Source: Clostridiales bacterium (lineage in GTDB: Bacteria > Bacillota > Clostridia > Lachnospirales > Lachnospiraceae). Taken from it: a stretch of DNA of 43,438 nucleotides. Below are positions 24,898-34,779 of the stretch, one piece after another. How positions within the stretch are numbered: position 1 is the stretch's first letter; every line of letters begins with the position of its first letter. The stretch spans positions 1 to 43,438 of the forward strand of contig JAGZJZ010000054.1 of assembly GCA_018365455.1 (NCBI GenBank), in the 5' to 3' direction. The notes beneath the pieces are model-generated. The model had not been told where the DNA came from and made no database searches. It worked only from the letters and a program-made list of their open reading frames with translations. A program made the translations under genes and the position numbers.

Positions 24898-26639
24898 GCG
24901 CCTGCCTCCTCTTCACTTAACTGGGAATGGACAATCTCCTTATACACTTCACACGATGACAGCAATTCTTTATGGGTCCCCATACCCACAAGGTATCCGT
25001 CTTCCAAAACCAAAATGCGGTCTGCGTTCATAATCGTGCTGATTCTCTGGGCTACAATAATAACTGCTGCATCTTTGGTCTCATCTTCCAAGGCATGGCG
25101 CAGAGCCAGATCTGTCTTGAAATCCAGTGCAGAAAAACTGTCATCAAAAATATAAATTTCCGGTTTTCTGACAATTGCCCTTGCAATTGCCAGCCTCTGC
25201 CGCTGTCCACCGGAAACATTGCTGCCGCCCTGGGTTATTTCTGTTTCAAATCCTTCTTCTTTCGCCGTAATAAATTCATACGCCTGGGCGATTTTCGCCG
25301 CACCCTCAATCCTGTCTTCTGAGGCAAATTCATCACCAAACTGGATATTACTCTCTATCGTTCCCTTAAACAGGAAGGATTTCTGGGGAACATAACCGAT
25401 TTTTCTGCGTAACTCCTTTATATCATAGTCCTTTACATCCATTCCATTGACCAGTATCCTGCCTTCCTGTGCATCATAAAAACGCAGAATCAAATTGATC
25501 AGAGATGATTTTCCACTTCCAGTAGAACCGATAATCGCCGTAGTTTCCCCTGGTCTCGATTCGAAAGTTATATCATGGATAACCGGCTCTTCAGACTCCG
25601 GATATGAAAAAGTAACATGTTCAAATGATAAAAACCCTTTCTTATCCCCCATCCCTTCTTTTGGATTTTCTGTAACAATCGTAGCTTCTGTGTCCAGTAC
25701 CTCATTCACTCTGGATGCAGAGACAGACGCCCTTGGATACATAACGAAGATCAGAGCCAGCATCATAACGGACATCATAATCTGCATAACATATTGGATC
25801 ACCGCAATTACATCACCGGTTAAAAGAGGGGTTCCATTCACCCTGGTAATCTGATATCCGCCAAATGCCAGCAGTGCTACATTGGTGCCATAGAGCACAA
25901 GGCTGAGCACAGGAGTCAGCGTCCCCATAATTCGCTGCATGCGCATAGAATTTTTCATAAAACTTTCATTTACATCATAAAACCGGCTGGCCTCATGCCC
26001 CGTGGTGCCAAATGCCCGGATAACCCGGATACCTGTGAGTTTTTCCCTCATAACCAGATTGATTTGATCAATTTTCGACTGCATAATCTTGGACAGGGGG
26101 ATTGACCGCAGTGCAATCACAAGTACTGCTGCTATCATAACCGGCATAGAAATAAACAACACCATAGACATGGAAGGACTTTTTAAATATGCCAGAATGA
26201 CGCCTCCCACACACATAACCGGTGCCATCAGTACAATACGCAGAAACATATTCATAAAATTTTGTACCTGGGTAATATCATTATTCGTCCTGGTAATGAG
26301 GGATGACGTGGAAAACCGATCAAACTCAGCCCGGGAAAAATACTGTACTTTGGTAAATACCTCACTTCTCATTCTCCTGCCAATGCCCATAGATACACGA
26401 GCCGAAAAGAAACCCGTTGCAATATTGCAAAAAGCTCCCAGGATTGTGAGAATGAGCATAGCACCCCCGGTTCGGATAATAAATGCTGCATCACCATTTG
26501 GAATTCCTTTGTTAATAATATTCGACAGATAAGCAGGCAATCCCAGATTACACAGTACCCCGCCAATCACCGTCAGCGCAATAAAAAAAACCGCCGCTTT
26601 AAACTTGCCCAACTCTTTAAATACCTTTTTCATAGGCAT
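24894..26639 (-). CDS. ABC exporter subunit with degenerate ATPase site (second pair)
   Basis: A 581-residue fused permease/ATPase, first gene of its operon. Walker A GSTGSGKSS (about 370), Q-loop GYVPQKSFLFKGT, signature VSGGQRQR, Walker B IYIFDDSFSALD and VAQRIST. As in the 11728 gene, aspartate replaces the catalytic glutamate and glutamine replaces the switch histidine, so this is the degenerate half of the heterodimer. AAGGAGA lies just upstream; ATG at 26639 and at 26633 are both possible starts. The 305-bp gap to the divergent Rpn-like gene is A+T-rich. Confidence 0.93.
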   Translation of the reverse strand: MPMKKVFKELGKFKAAVFFIALTVIGGVLCNLGLPAYLSNIINKGIPNGDAAFIIRTGGAMLILTILGAFCNIATGFFSARVSMGIGRRMRSEVFTKVQYFSRAEFDRFSTSSLITRTNNDITQVQNFMNMFLRIVLMAPVMCVGGVILAYLKSPSMSMVLFISMPVMIAAVLVIALRSIPLSKIMQSKIDQINLVMREKLTGIRVIRAFGTTGHEASRFYDVNESFMKNSMRMQRIMGTLTPVLSLVLYGTNVALLAFGGYQITRVNGTPLLTGDVIAVIQYVMQIMMSVMMLALIFVMYPRASVSASRVNEVLDTEATIVTENPKEGMGDKKGFLSFEHVTFSYPESEEPVIHDITFESRPGETTAIIGSTGSGKSSLINLILRFYDAQEGRILVNGMDVKDYDIKELRRKIGYVPQKSFLFKGTIESNIQFGDEFASEDRIEGAAKIAQAYEFITAKEEGFETEITQGGSNVSGGQRQRLAIARAIVRKPEIYIFDDSFSALDFKTDLALRHALEDETKDAAVIIVAQRISTIMNADRILVLEDGYLVGMGTHKELLSSCEVYKEIVHSQLSEEEAGA

Positions 26640-26754
26640 GGTTCTCCTTCTACAAAAATCTAAAGTATGTTTCCTAAAGATTATCTTTTCTTACTTGTAG
26701 TATTGCTAAAATTGTAAAAATTATCTATTCAAGTTATAATTCGAAAATATTATT

Positions 26755-26783
26755 TTGATATTTGCAATCTTATATTGTATAAT
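26755..26783 (+). promoter_or_regulatory. Sigma-A promoter of the Rpn-like gene
   Basis: TTGATA (26755-26760), 17-bp spacer, TATAAT (26778-26783). It implies a leader of about 155 nt before the start at 26945. The remainder of 26640-26944 shows no gene. Confidence 0.65.
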
Positions 26784-26944
26784 ATTAAAAACGTAATACA
26801 TAGTCACTGTTTAAATATAAAATTCTCATTTCCTCTAAAGTTATCTGTTTTTCTATCGTACATGTTCCGTACCCAATCCCTTTAGTGCAGAATCCATCAT
26901 ATTTCTATGTGTCTGTGTATTTCCCAAATGAAAAGGAGGTCAAC

Positions 26945-27895
26945 ATGACGCAAGAAAAAGACTTATTTATTAACCAGTATCTGGAAGACCCTGAACATTT
27001 TGCAGATATCTATAATGGAACGGTATTTCAAGGTAAACAAATTATCAATCCGGATCACCTTTCCTCTGCGGACGGAGATCTGTCCATTCTTATTCCGGAC
27101 AAAACCGGGAGAAAAAAAGCAGTCAGACGCTATCGTGATGTAGTAAAGAAAACACACTTCGGAGTACAGTTTGCCATTTTGGCATGTGAAAACCAGACAG
27201 ATGTAAATTATGCCATGGTAATACGTTCCATGCTGTACGACGCCTTAAATTATACCAGGCAGGTACAGGACATAAAATCCGCTGGCGATGGCAGGCATTA
27301 CAAAAATTCCGGTGAATTTTTATCTGGTATGTGTAAAACAGATAAGCTGGTTCCCGTTGTAACTTTGGTTGTTTATTTTGGAAAACAGCCATGGGATGCC
27401 GGCAATTGCCTTCACGATCTCCTATCCTTTGCTCCGGAAATGAATGAACTGAAAGCAATGATACCCAATTATACAATCAATGTCCTGGATGCCAGAAGAA
27501 TAGATCAGTTAGATCATTATCATACAGGATTAAGAGAAATCTTCGGTGCATTGAAATATGCAGAAGACAAACTTGGCATAACACGCCATATCATAGAAAA
27601 TCAGGAACGGTTCAGCCAGCTTGATCTTCAGACTTTTGAGCTGATCCATCTGCTGCTGGGTGAATCAGACAGACTGGATACTTTAAAAAATATAGCAGTA
27701 ACAGACAAGAAAGGGGTTTTTAATATGTGTAAAGCTTTTGATGATATCAGAGAAGAAGGTATACTGAAAGGAGAAAATAGATTTGCTGCTCTTTCCCGCT
27801 ATTTACTACAGGAAAACAGAATTAAAGACTTAATGCAGGCTACCACAGATCTGGCGGAGAGAAATAGATTGTATCAGCAGTATCATTTATTTTGA
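26945..27895 (+). CDS. Rpn family recombination-promoting nuclease / PD-(D/E)XK transposase-like protein
   Basis: A 316-residue protein of the clostridial family annotated as Rpn or PD-(D/E)XK nuclease family transposase. The N-terminal half has the nuclease-fold signals RYRDVVKK (acidic residue) and ILACENQTDVNYAM (E-x-Q), then IRSMLYDALNYTRQ and a VTLVVYFGKQPWD strand. The C-terminal part is helical. Such proteins are multi-copy and scattered in Lachnospiraceae genomes; Rpn proteins of E. coli are DNases promoting RecA-independent recombination. Start chosen at 26945 because AAAAGGAGG sits just upstream; the frame is open 20 codons earlier. No inverted repeats mark it as a complete mobile element. 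Confidence 0.85.
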   Translation: MTQEKDLFINQYLEDPEHFADIYNGTVFQGKQIINPDHLSSADGDLSILIPDKTGRKKAVRRYRDVVKKTHFGVQFAILACENQTDVNYAMVIRSMLYDALNYTRQVQDIKSAGDGRHYKNSGEFLSGMCKTDKLVPVVTLVVYFGKQPWDAGNCLHDLLSFAPEMNELKAMIPNYTINVLDARRIDQLDHYHTGLREIFGALKYAEDKLGITRHIIENQERFSQLDLQTFELIHLLLGESDRLDTLKNIAVTDKKGVFNMCKAFDDIREEGILKGENRFAALSRYLLQENRIKDLMQATTDLAERNRLYQQYHLF

Positions 27896-27976
27896 TTGAC
27901 AGTTCAATATCATTATATGACTGTATTATGGAAGGCAGTTATAATTTGTACTTCCGGCATTCGTTTACCATCAAGT

Positions 27977-28027
27977 AAAATGACTTCAAGAAATATATTC
28001 TTGAATATATATCCTTGAAGTCATTTT
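27977..28027. terminator. Long bidirectional terminator hairpin
   Basis: 14-bp perfect arms AAAATGACTTCAAG and CTTGAAGTCATTTT, continued after a one-base break by an inner ATATATTC/GAATATAT stem with a two-base loop. A/T tails on both sides let it end both the plus-strand Rpn-like gene and the leftward giant glycosidase operon, which converge here. Confidence 0.85.
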
Positions 28028-28039
28028 GATCAACTTGAA

Positions 28040-31000
28040 TTATTTTATTTTAACATTACCTGACTGCCCTTTACCACTGAAAACTTTCTTATAATTCTTT
28101 ACTTTCTTATTAGGCACATCAATAACCGCTTTTGTAGAAATTCCTTTCAGGCACTGGCTCCCTGCTTTATTTAATTTGGAAGATTTTATTTTTATGGTCT
28201 TTAGGAGCTTATTTCCATAAAAAGTTTTCTTTCCGATGGTTCTCAACCCGCTGCCAATGGTGATACTGGTAAGTTTCGTGCATTTATAGAATGCCCCATC
28301 TCCTATTGATTCAACGTATTTCCCAACAGATGCTGCTTTTAGCCTGTTATTTCCCTTGAAAGCATTTTTGCCGATGGAAGTTACCATAAAGGTATAACCA
28401 TTTAATTTAACTGTATCCGGTATTTTTACAGATGACAGTGTTCTTCTGGATGGTTTTACCAGCATTACTGTTCTACTGCCTGCAGTTGATTTTGTTACTT
28501 TATATATCAGACTTCCTACTTTGTGGGAGGAATTCTTAACCGGTAATGCCGGCTTCACTACTAAACTTTGAATAGATTCCTTTACTGCTTTTACCGCTTG
28601 ATCTACCGTTGCCTGCAGTTCCTTTACCGGCTTCGCATCCGCCAGTGCTCTTGCTACCGTAAGGGCATTATCAAGAACATGCAAAGAAGCTTCTGTGTAT
28701 TTACTGCGGTACACCTCTGATGCCAGCTTAATCGCCGAATGCAGTTGTGATAAATCTGCATAAACAGTTTTTTCTTCCTCCTGTATTTCTTTCAATCCGC
28801 ATATTCCAGCTAAAAGATTTTTAACTGCTTCATTAATTGCACTCTGATCGGTCAAATCCACTTGTTCTGCTTCTATAATGGCTTTCCATACTTTGTCATA
28901 GGATTCTTTTGTGTATCTGGATCTATCCAAAGATTTCGCAGCCTTTATCGCTTCCATTAGTACTTCTGTATTTACCGGCTGATATTCCAACAGTGTGTGC
29001 TGAGCATCTTCAAGCGCTGCATATGCTTCTTCTAATTCCATTTCTCCTACATCAGCGGCTTCTTTCTCTAACAACTCCTGTAGTTCCTCCAGAAGCAATT
29101 TTACAGGTGCATAAATCTCCTGTGGGTACTGCCCTTCCATTTTTCTGCACAGTTCAGCCAATACTTTAATTTCCGAAACTCTTAATATCTCTGCCCGTTT
29201 TGTAAGACCTTTCACGGCATTTAGAAGTTCTGCTGCCGCTGCATCGACATCTGCCTGCATAGCTGCCGGATTAGCACTTATTATTCTTGCATTTTCCAGA
29301 GCCGTAAAGTATGTTGCCCAACTGCTGGCTGTTGTATTTCCCTGCTGATATTCCAGAGCTGCATTTTCTGCTGCTTGTATTGCTTCCTTTAAAACCTGTT
29401 TATCTGCAGTGATCTGTTCTGCTTCTGCAATTATGGTCTCATTCGGCATAACATTTATTACCGCATAACTGACAGTAACACCATTTACGGTTTTCTGCTG
29501 TGCTTCCATTTTTGTTCCTTTATAATTTATATAAGGATAACTTCCATAAAATCTTGCTTCCCAGCTTAAAGATCCATCTGCATGATTTGTCAAGGTGGTT
29601 TTGGTATGACCATCGTGCCTAACGTCCAGCATGTGGTCTCCCATACGGATATCGGTAACATCTACATAATTCATATCTTCTGCAAGATGGGAAGCAGTGA
29701 CTACCTGATTTTTACCGGCATCTGGTTCAATACCCATAATCCCTTCTATGGTCTGAGAGACAAAAGTAAAGGAAATTTCAGGATAATCTCCGTTTGTTCC
29801 CTGTATGGGGCGTTCATGAGGATTGTCCTTTATGCCTGCAATGTATTTCATCCATTTCCACGCCTCTTCGTTTCGGTTATACGGAAAATATGTATCCGGG
29901 ATATACGTGTAAGCTTCAATATTTTTAGGGGCGTCGGGAGCATTTTTATCTCCGATTCCTTTCCCCAGTTTTTGGGAAATATAATCCAGATATGCATCAT
30001 TCCTCTTACCCGGTTCCGTTATCAGCTTCATAGGCATAAACCAGCTGTTTTCTTTCCCGAAATCATACAATTTTGTTCCATCCTGAGTGATGACTCTGGC
30101 ATAATTTCCTTCCGGATTATCCGGATTTGCACTCCATTCCTTATTAAAATAGTCTTTCAGCTTCTGTGCTTTCTCAAACCATGCCGCCGCTTCAGCGACC
30201 TGTCCCCTGGCATCTAATATTCCTGCATAAGCCAGAGTTGCCTGATACTGAGCACCAATTGCATCTCCTGCTTCCACGGGATGCTCACCACGTTCATTAT
30301 AAGTACAGGACCCGCTCCAGATACTGCCATACCCCTCAGCAACACCATTTGGATTCTGATCGTCATGAAGAGCAATGTACTTCGTCATAACATTTGTATA
30401 AAACTGGAACATATCTTCATCTTGGATATAACGTTCATCCCCTGTCCACAAATACTGCTCATATGCTTTTTCTACCAGTTCAAACTGTGCCGGAACCTCT
30501 CTTACAAAGTTTGTGTCTGACCTGTAATCGATGGTATAGGGGCTTCCGTCAAAATTAAAAGCCCAAAGGGTATAATATTTTCTTGCCTCGGTAGCACCCT
30601 GGGCAAAGGTCTTAAACATATTGAAGTTTTCATTCCGAAGACCCGCCAACTGTCCCCCGGTAGCCTGATGGCAAAAATCTCTGCCATAATAAGCCGTTCT
30701 GTCATAGTAACCTGCCCAGTAAGAAGGATCGTAATCCACCGGCCCGCTTCCCGGTTTGTCGGATGCTTTGTTAATCAGACCGCTTTGTCCTGTCATTACA
30801 AACTGGTCTACTTTATGGCTTGCCCAATAAAAATTATCTTCCAGAAACTTGTTATCCGATTTCAATATAGCCTTTTGTTCTTTTTCTGTTACAAACAGGG
30901 TCCACTCCTTTGTTTCACCTGCCGGGTTGCTTACTGTAATAATAACTGGCTGTCTTGCGTCTATGATGTCTCCTGCCTGAATGCTGCCCTGTGTTCTGGG

Positions 31001-34000
31001 CGTAAATTCCGCCTCCTTCACGGTTAGGGCTGACAGATCTGTACCATAAGGTACCTTTATGGAAATGGTATGTTTCTCACTATCCAACTGGGTTTTATTG
31101 ACCTGTTCTGCTAAGGAAAATTCGGTTACATTGCATTCTGCATAGTTTAGCCCTTTTTCGTTCAGCGTAAGCCTGGCATCAGCTATGTCCGTCCAGTCAT
31201 TGGTATTCTTCCCATCCGGTGTTAATACAGCAATTTTCATCTTCTGTACCGTATCTCCCAGTGCTAAATCTATCACTTCCGGCTTCGCATTGGTTCCCAT
31301 TACCGTACTTTCAAATGCAGGAATGGTATTGTCATCCAGGAACACCTGGAACTGTACCCTTCCAAGATTTGTATTGGTAACTCTTAAATCATCTATACCC
31401 ACTACAGCGTGAAAAAAGTCATATTTACCATCCAGATGATACACCAATTCTGCCGGCGCATGCGCACCAAGACCTTTCTTATACTCCACACCGTCCAGTT
31501 TCAGCGTTCCTGAGTTATTTACTGTTTTGTCAATACCAAGTGACCCATATCCAACCTTGACCGACGCCGGTGTCACATCCGACAGATAATCAAAGCTTTC
31601 CTCTTTCGCAGAATCCAGATCCGTTCCTGCCGGAACAATTGATACGGCTTCGTCTGCTGATAAACTTAAGATTAGATTTCCTTCATTAACAGGAACATTC
31701 TTCTCCTTCTGCTGCATATCGCTTAAGTTTATCCGGTATATATCCACTGCTGAAATATCCTCATACCCCGGAGGAAGTTTCCAGCTTCTGTCGGTATATC
31801 CGGTTTTGCTGTAAGCAAATAATTCCGGGTAACGGTCTTCATTCCACTGTGCCGGCATAAAAATATCATTATTATCCCTGAGTACGGCGTCTTTTTGTGT
31901 GATATGCAGGGAGTTATCAGCTTCTTGCCAGCTGGTTACCTCATTCGAAAGTGTTGCTGTCTTGCTTGCAGAATCATAAGTCAGACGTTCCAACCGATTT
32001 AAAAAATAGAAAGGTACCGTTTTTAATGCAAAATCTTGCATAAACCCTTTTAAAGTTGTCTTATCTGCCTTAATAATTCCCTCAGCGGCCATATTTTCTC
32101 CAAATACTGCAAGTCCGCGGTCTCCGCCACAATACAGCGAAGCAGGTATTTGTAAATATTCCGTATTACTAAGTGAAGAAAAATGCCATGCCATTGGCTG
32201 AAGTCCAATAAACTTGTCTTTTCGATAACTGCTGACGAATTCACTGGTTACATCGACACCTTTCTCTCTCCAGTAAGCAAATATTTTTCTCTGGGTCTCT
32301 TCCTCTACTGCTGAAGTATATCCGTATTTTGCCTCATGATACGGACTGATTGATTCGTTGGTATAACCGGGAATCACGGTATGAAAAGCATCGATATGTA
32401 TGGTTCCCGCTTCTCTTAGCGGAGGCAGAAGGTCAAATAATTCATCGATTCTCCTTTGCGTAAGCCCGGCATTCCATTCTGCCGTATAACTGATGGGATA
32501 CCCCCATACATAAGTCTTTAAGGTTCCATCTGCATTTTTGGCAATTACATCCTTTTCCAGATATTCATTCCAGAGCGGACTTTGATCTGACGCATCCAGC
32601 ATGTTAATGTGAAGACTTACCGTTGTATTGTATTTTTTTGCTTCTTCCATGAGCCAGATCAGGCTGTCTTCTGCACTTGCATCTTCCCCACGTTTTAACT
32701 TTTCATTCACTTTTGCAAAAGAAGGATATCCAGAATCGTGGCCTTCATACTGCCATCCTACCAAATAGATGATTTTCGGTATATCTCTGGTCATGTTATC
32801 AATATTTTTAATGATATCAAGTGCTTCATCCAAATTTACTTTGATACTTCCATTCTGTCCTAAAAACATCTTCATAACCATTGATTGATGATAGTCCCTG
32901 TAAAAGGGCCGAACAGTAATATTGACTTTATCTTTTATTATCTGTCCGCCAGCTTCAACCTGTGCCGTTATTTCAGCCACCCCTCCGTTCAGGGGCGTTA
33001 CCGTACCATCCTCACTTACCTCTGCAACCGTTACATTACCGCTCTTGTATAAGCTTTTGGCAGTATACGTTACCTTTGTGCCTTCCGATAATTCAGTGAG
33101 TTTTCCTTCTTTGTCATATGCCTTTAAGCTGAGCTTTGCTTTATCATCCCTGCTTTTTAATGGATTCAACTCTTTTTTATCTGATGTAACTTCAATTTTA
33201 CTGAGTAATTCTTCGGTTTGCCTGGTAAAGAAAATGGTATATACTTTTTCCCGTGTTCCATCCGTTACTTTTATAACTGCATTTCCAGGAATGCTCTCTG
33301 CCTGCAGGATTTCAACGGTTAACCCTTCTGCAGCTTTTGCATCAACAACCGGGATATCGGAATCCCCGTTCAATTTTATTTCATACTGTGTATTCGATGG
33401 TGTAAAGCCTTCCAGAGCTTTTCCATCCAGGGTTATATCATACGCTTCCACCGCGGTTTCTGATTGTGTTCTGTCCAGTCTGGCATCTCCCCAGTTCACC
33501 AGAATTTCTTCCGTGGAATGACTGGTAATACAAAGCTCCAGTGATACAATTCCTATAACCGGTCCCCCTATCGACTGGTTTTGGTTAACTTCATTTAAAA
33601 TTCCTTCTGTAATCGTGTCTTTTCCACCCGATTCATTATATCCATAGACAGTATAGGCAGCTTCACCCGATGCAGATGCCTCATCAAAACCGATATCTGC
33701 CCGAAAGTACTCATACGCATCTCCCAAATCATATGTTACAGATGCATTCGCTTTCATACCAAGCCCTTTGCTATACGACTTTCCTCCAACCGTAATTGCC
33801 TGGCCCAAAAAGCTGGTATCCTTCGCGGTTTCATTTCCTGTAAAAGATGTTTTTGTAAGATCACTTAAATATACGCCGTCATATGGGGGATTTTCTGTAC
33901 CGGCTGATTTCGTAAGCCGTGCAAATGCCCAGTTCACAGCATCGCTCTGATTCGTTGGATTAGTTCCGCCCATTCCGGTTTCTCCGGCATCAGATACCCA

Positions 34001-34642
34001 TAATTTTAAATACTGGTAATCCTTAACAGATACCTGCACTTCACTGGGAACAAAATAGGGTCTGTCACTTCCCTGATCGGATGAATATACAATACCACTG
34101 TCCCAAAGTTCTTCGTATTGGGTGGAATCATCTGTGGTTTTGCTTCCCAGCAATTTGAACTCTACAGAAGACGGCCTGTTTTTATTGGTCAGTGCATAAA
34201 CTTCAAATCCAGGTGTCACCGTAAACTTTTCATATTCTCCGTTCAGGGCATATACAATCTCAGAAGCTGCCGATGTGCCGATTCCCTTGTCCACTTTTGT
34301 CGTATTCTCAAGGGAAATAAGGGTATTATAGTCATACATCTTGGCATTTACATCATATGAAATATACATATCTACATTATTTCCGTCAAAGCGGTAATCT
34401 TTTTTTGGTTTCTTTGCATTGGCTGGTACCTGATCCTTATCCCCATACATCGGAGTTGTGTCTGTACGTATGCCCGCATATGCCCATTCCCAATCCAGGT
34501 CGCTTAAAAAAACTTCTTCTCCTGGGGTATTCATTTCAGGCTCCTGCCCCTCTGCCAAAACTGGCATCGGAATCGCAGTCAAAAATATAACTGAAGCCAT
34601 GATCCCCGCCAATACTGCATGTTTTCTTTTTCTTTCTCCCAT
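28040..34642 (-). CDS. Giant secreted GH101-like glycosidase with second (alpha/alpha)6-barrel domain
   Basis: A 2200-residue exported enzyme. Order: signal peptide (1 to about 30); NPCBM-like module (44-246); NPCBM (about 253-400); cadherin-like and Ig-like beta domains (about 400-580); GH101-like barrel (about 585-1005; YEGHDSGYPSF, SLHINM, Asp751 in IHIDAFH, Glu801 in VTSEFV); NPCBM (about 1014-1160); beta domain; a six-hairpin glycosidase-like domain (about 1257-1735; YYGRDFCHQATGG, GIMGIEPDAGKNQV); FIVAR helical repeats (about 1745-2080); LRR_5/BspA-like tail. GH101 enzymes release Gal-beta-1,3-GalNAc from mucin. No LPXTG, SLH or membrane anchor is visible. AAAAGGAG precedes the ATG. Last gene of the permease-glycosidase operon. 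Confidence 0.85.
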   Translation of the reverse strand: MGERKRKHAVLAGIMASVIFLTAIPMPVLAEGQEPEMNTPGEEVFLSDLDWEWAYAGIRTDTTPMYGDKDQVPANAKKPKKDYRFDGNNVDMYISYDVNAKMYDYNTLISLENTTKVDKGIGTSAASEIVYALNGEYEKFTVTPGFEVYALTNKNRPSSVEFKLLGSKTTDDSTQYEELWDSGIVYSSDQGSDRPYFVPSEVQVSVKDYQYLKLWVSDAGETGMGGTNPTNQSDAVNWAFARLTKSAGTENPPYDGVYLSDLTKTSFTGNETAKDTSFLGQAITVGGKSYSKGLGMKANASVTYDLGDAYEYFRADIGFDEASASGEAAYTVYGYNESGGKDTITEGILNEVNQNQSIGGPVIGIVSLELCITSHSTEEILVNWGDARLDRTQSETAVEAYDITLDGKALEGFTPSNTQYEIKLNGDSDIPVVDAKAAEGLTVEILQAESIPGNAVIKVTDGTREKVYTIFFTRQTEELLSKIEVTSDKKELNPLKSRDDKAKLSLKAYDKEGKLTELSEGTKVTYTAKSLYKSGNVTVAEVSEDGTVTPLNGGVAEITAQVEAGGQIIKDKVNITVRPFYRDYHQSMVMKMFLGQNGSIKVNLDEALDIIKNIDNMTRDIPKIIYLVGWQYEGHDSGYPSFAKVNEKLKRGEDASAEDSLIWLMEEAKKYNTTVSLHINMLDASDQSPLWNEYLEKDVIAKNADGTLKTYVWGYPISYTAEWNAGLTQRRIDELFDLLPPLREAGTIHIDAFHTVIPGYTNESISPYHEAKYGYTSAVEEETQRKIFAYWREKGVDVTSEFVSSYRKDKFIGLQPMAWHFSSLSNTEYLQIPASLYCGGDRGLAVFGENMAAEGIIKADKTTLKGFMQDFALKTVPFYFLNRLERLTYDSASKTATLSNEVTSWQEADNSLHITQKDAVLRDNNDIFMPAQWNEDRYPELFAYSKTGYTDRSWKLPPGYEDISAVDIYRINLSDMQQKEKNVPVNEGNLILSLSADEAVSIVPAGTDLDSAKEESFDYLSDVTPASVKVGYGSLGIDKTVNNSGTLKLDGVEYKKGLGAHAPAELVYHLDGKYDFFHAVVGIDDLRVTNTNLGRVQFQVFLDDNTIPAFESTVMGTNAKPEVIDLALGDTVQKMKIAVLTPDGKNTNDWTDIADARLTLNEKGLNYAECNVTEFSLAEQVNKTQLDSEKHTISIKVPYGTDLSALTVKEAEFTPRTQGSIQAGDIIDARQPVIITVSNPAGETKEWTLFVTEKEQKAILKSDNKFLEDNFYWASHKVDQFVMTGQSGLINKASDKPGSGPVDYDPSYWAGYYDRTAYYGRDFCHQATGGQLAGLRNENFNMFKTFAQGATEARKYYTLWAFNFDGSPYTIDYRSDTNFVREVPAQFELVEKAYEQYLWTGDERYIQDEDMFQFYTNVMTKYIALHDDQNPNGVAEGYGSIWSGSCTYNERGEHPVEAGDAIGAQYQATLAYAGILDARGQVAEAAAWFEKAQKLKDYFNKEWSANPDNPEGNYARVITQDGTKLYDFGKENSWFMPMKLITEPGKRNDAYLDYISQKLGKGIGDKNAPDAPKNIEAYTYIPDTYFPYNRNEEAWKWMKYIAGIKDNPHERPIQGTNGDYPEISFTFVSQTIEGIMGIEPDAGKNQVVTASHLAEDMNYVDVTDIRMGDHMLDVRHDGHTKTTLTNHADGSLSWEARFYGSYPYINYKGTKMEAQQKTVNGVTVSYAVINVMPNETIIAEAEQITADKQVLKEAIQAAENAALEYQQGNTTASSWATYFTALENARIISANPAAMQADVDAAAAELLNAVKGLTKRAEILRVSEIKVLAELCRKMEGQYPQEIYAPVKLLLEELQELLEKEAADVGEMELEEAYAALEDAQHTLLEYQPVNTEVLMEAIKAAKSLDRSRYTKESYDKVWKAIIEAEQVDLTDQSAINEAVKNLLAGICGLKEIQEEEKTVYADLSQLHSAIKLASEVYRSKYTEASLHVLDNALTVARALADAKPVKELQATVDQAVKAVKESIQSLVVKPALPVKNSSHKVGSLIYKVTKSTAGSRTVMLVKPSRRTLSSVKIPDTVKLNGYTFMVTSIGKNAFKGNNRLKAASVGKYVESIGDGAFYKCTKLTSITIGSGLRTIGKKTFYGNKLLKTIKIKSSKLNKAGSQCLKGISTKAVIDVPNKKVKNYKKVFSGKGQSGNVKIK

Positions 34643-34663
34643 ACCGATCTCCTTTTGGATACC

Positions 34664-34695
34664 CTCAGACCATAAGCAGATTAATATGGTCTGAG
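34664..34695. promoter_or_regulatory. Hairpin between the two giant glycosidase genes
   Basis: Perfect 11-bp arms CTCAGACCATA and TATGGTCTGAG with a 10-nt loop, 21 nt before the downstream start. No U-run follows on either strand, so it looks like an mRNA processing/stability element or operator. The same 137-nt gap has a direct repeat TTTACTGATTTT (34743 and 34765). Confidence 0.6.
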
Positions 34696-34779
34696 AGTGT
34701 CTCGTATTTCAAACTAAAAACAACTCCGCTTCCTGTTTCTATTTTACTGATTTTTCACTGAAACTTTACTGATTTTCTA

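Noticed and set aside
26945..28027. Complete insertion sequence around the Rpn-like gene
   Set aside because: No flanking inverted repeats or target duplications were found; the large hairpin on the right is a terminator between convergent genes.
28909..34694. Many plus-strand open frames opposite the giant glycosidase genes
   Set aside because: They lack ribosome sites, have low-complexity or Cys/His-rich shadows of the minus-strand codons and are explained by the long antisense coding frames.
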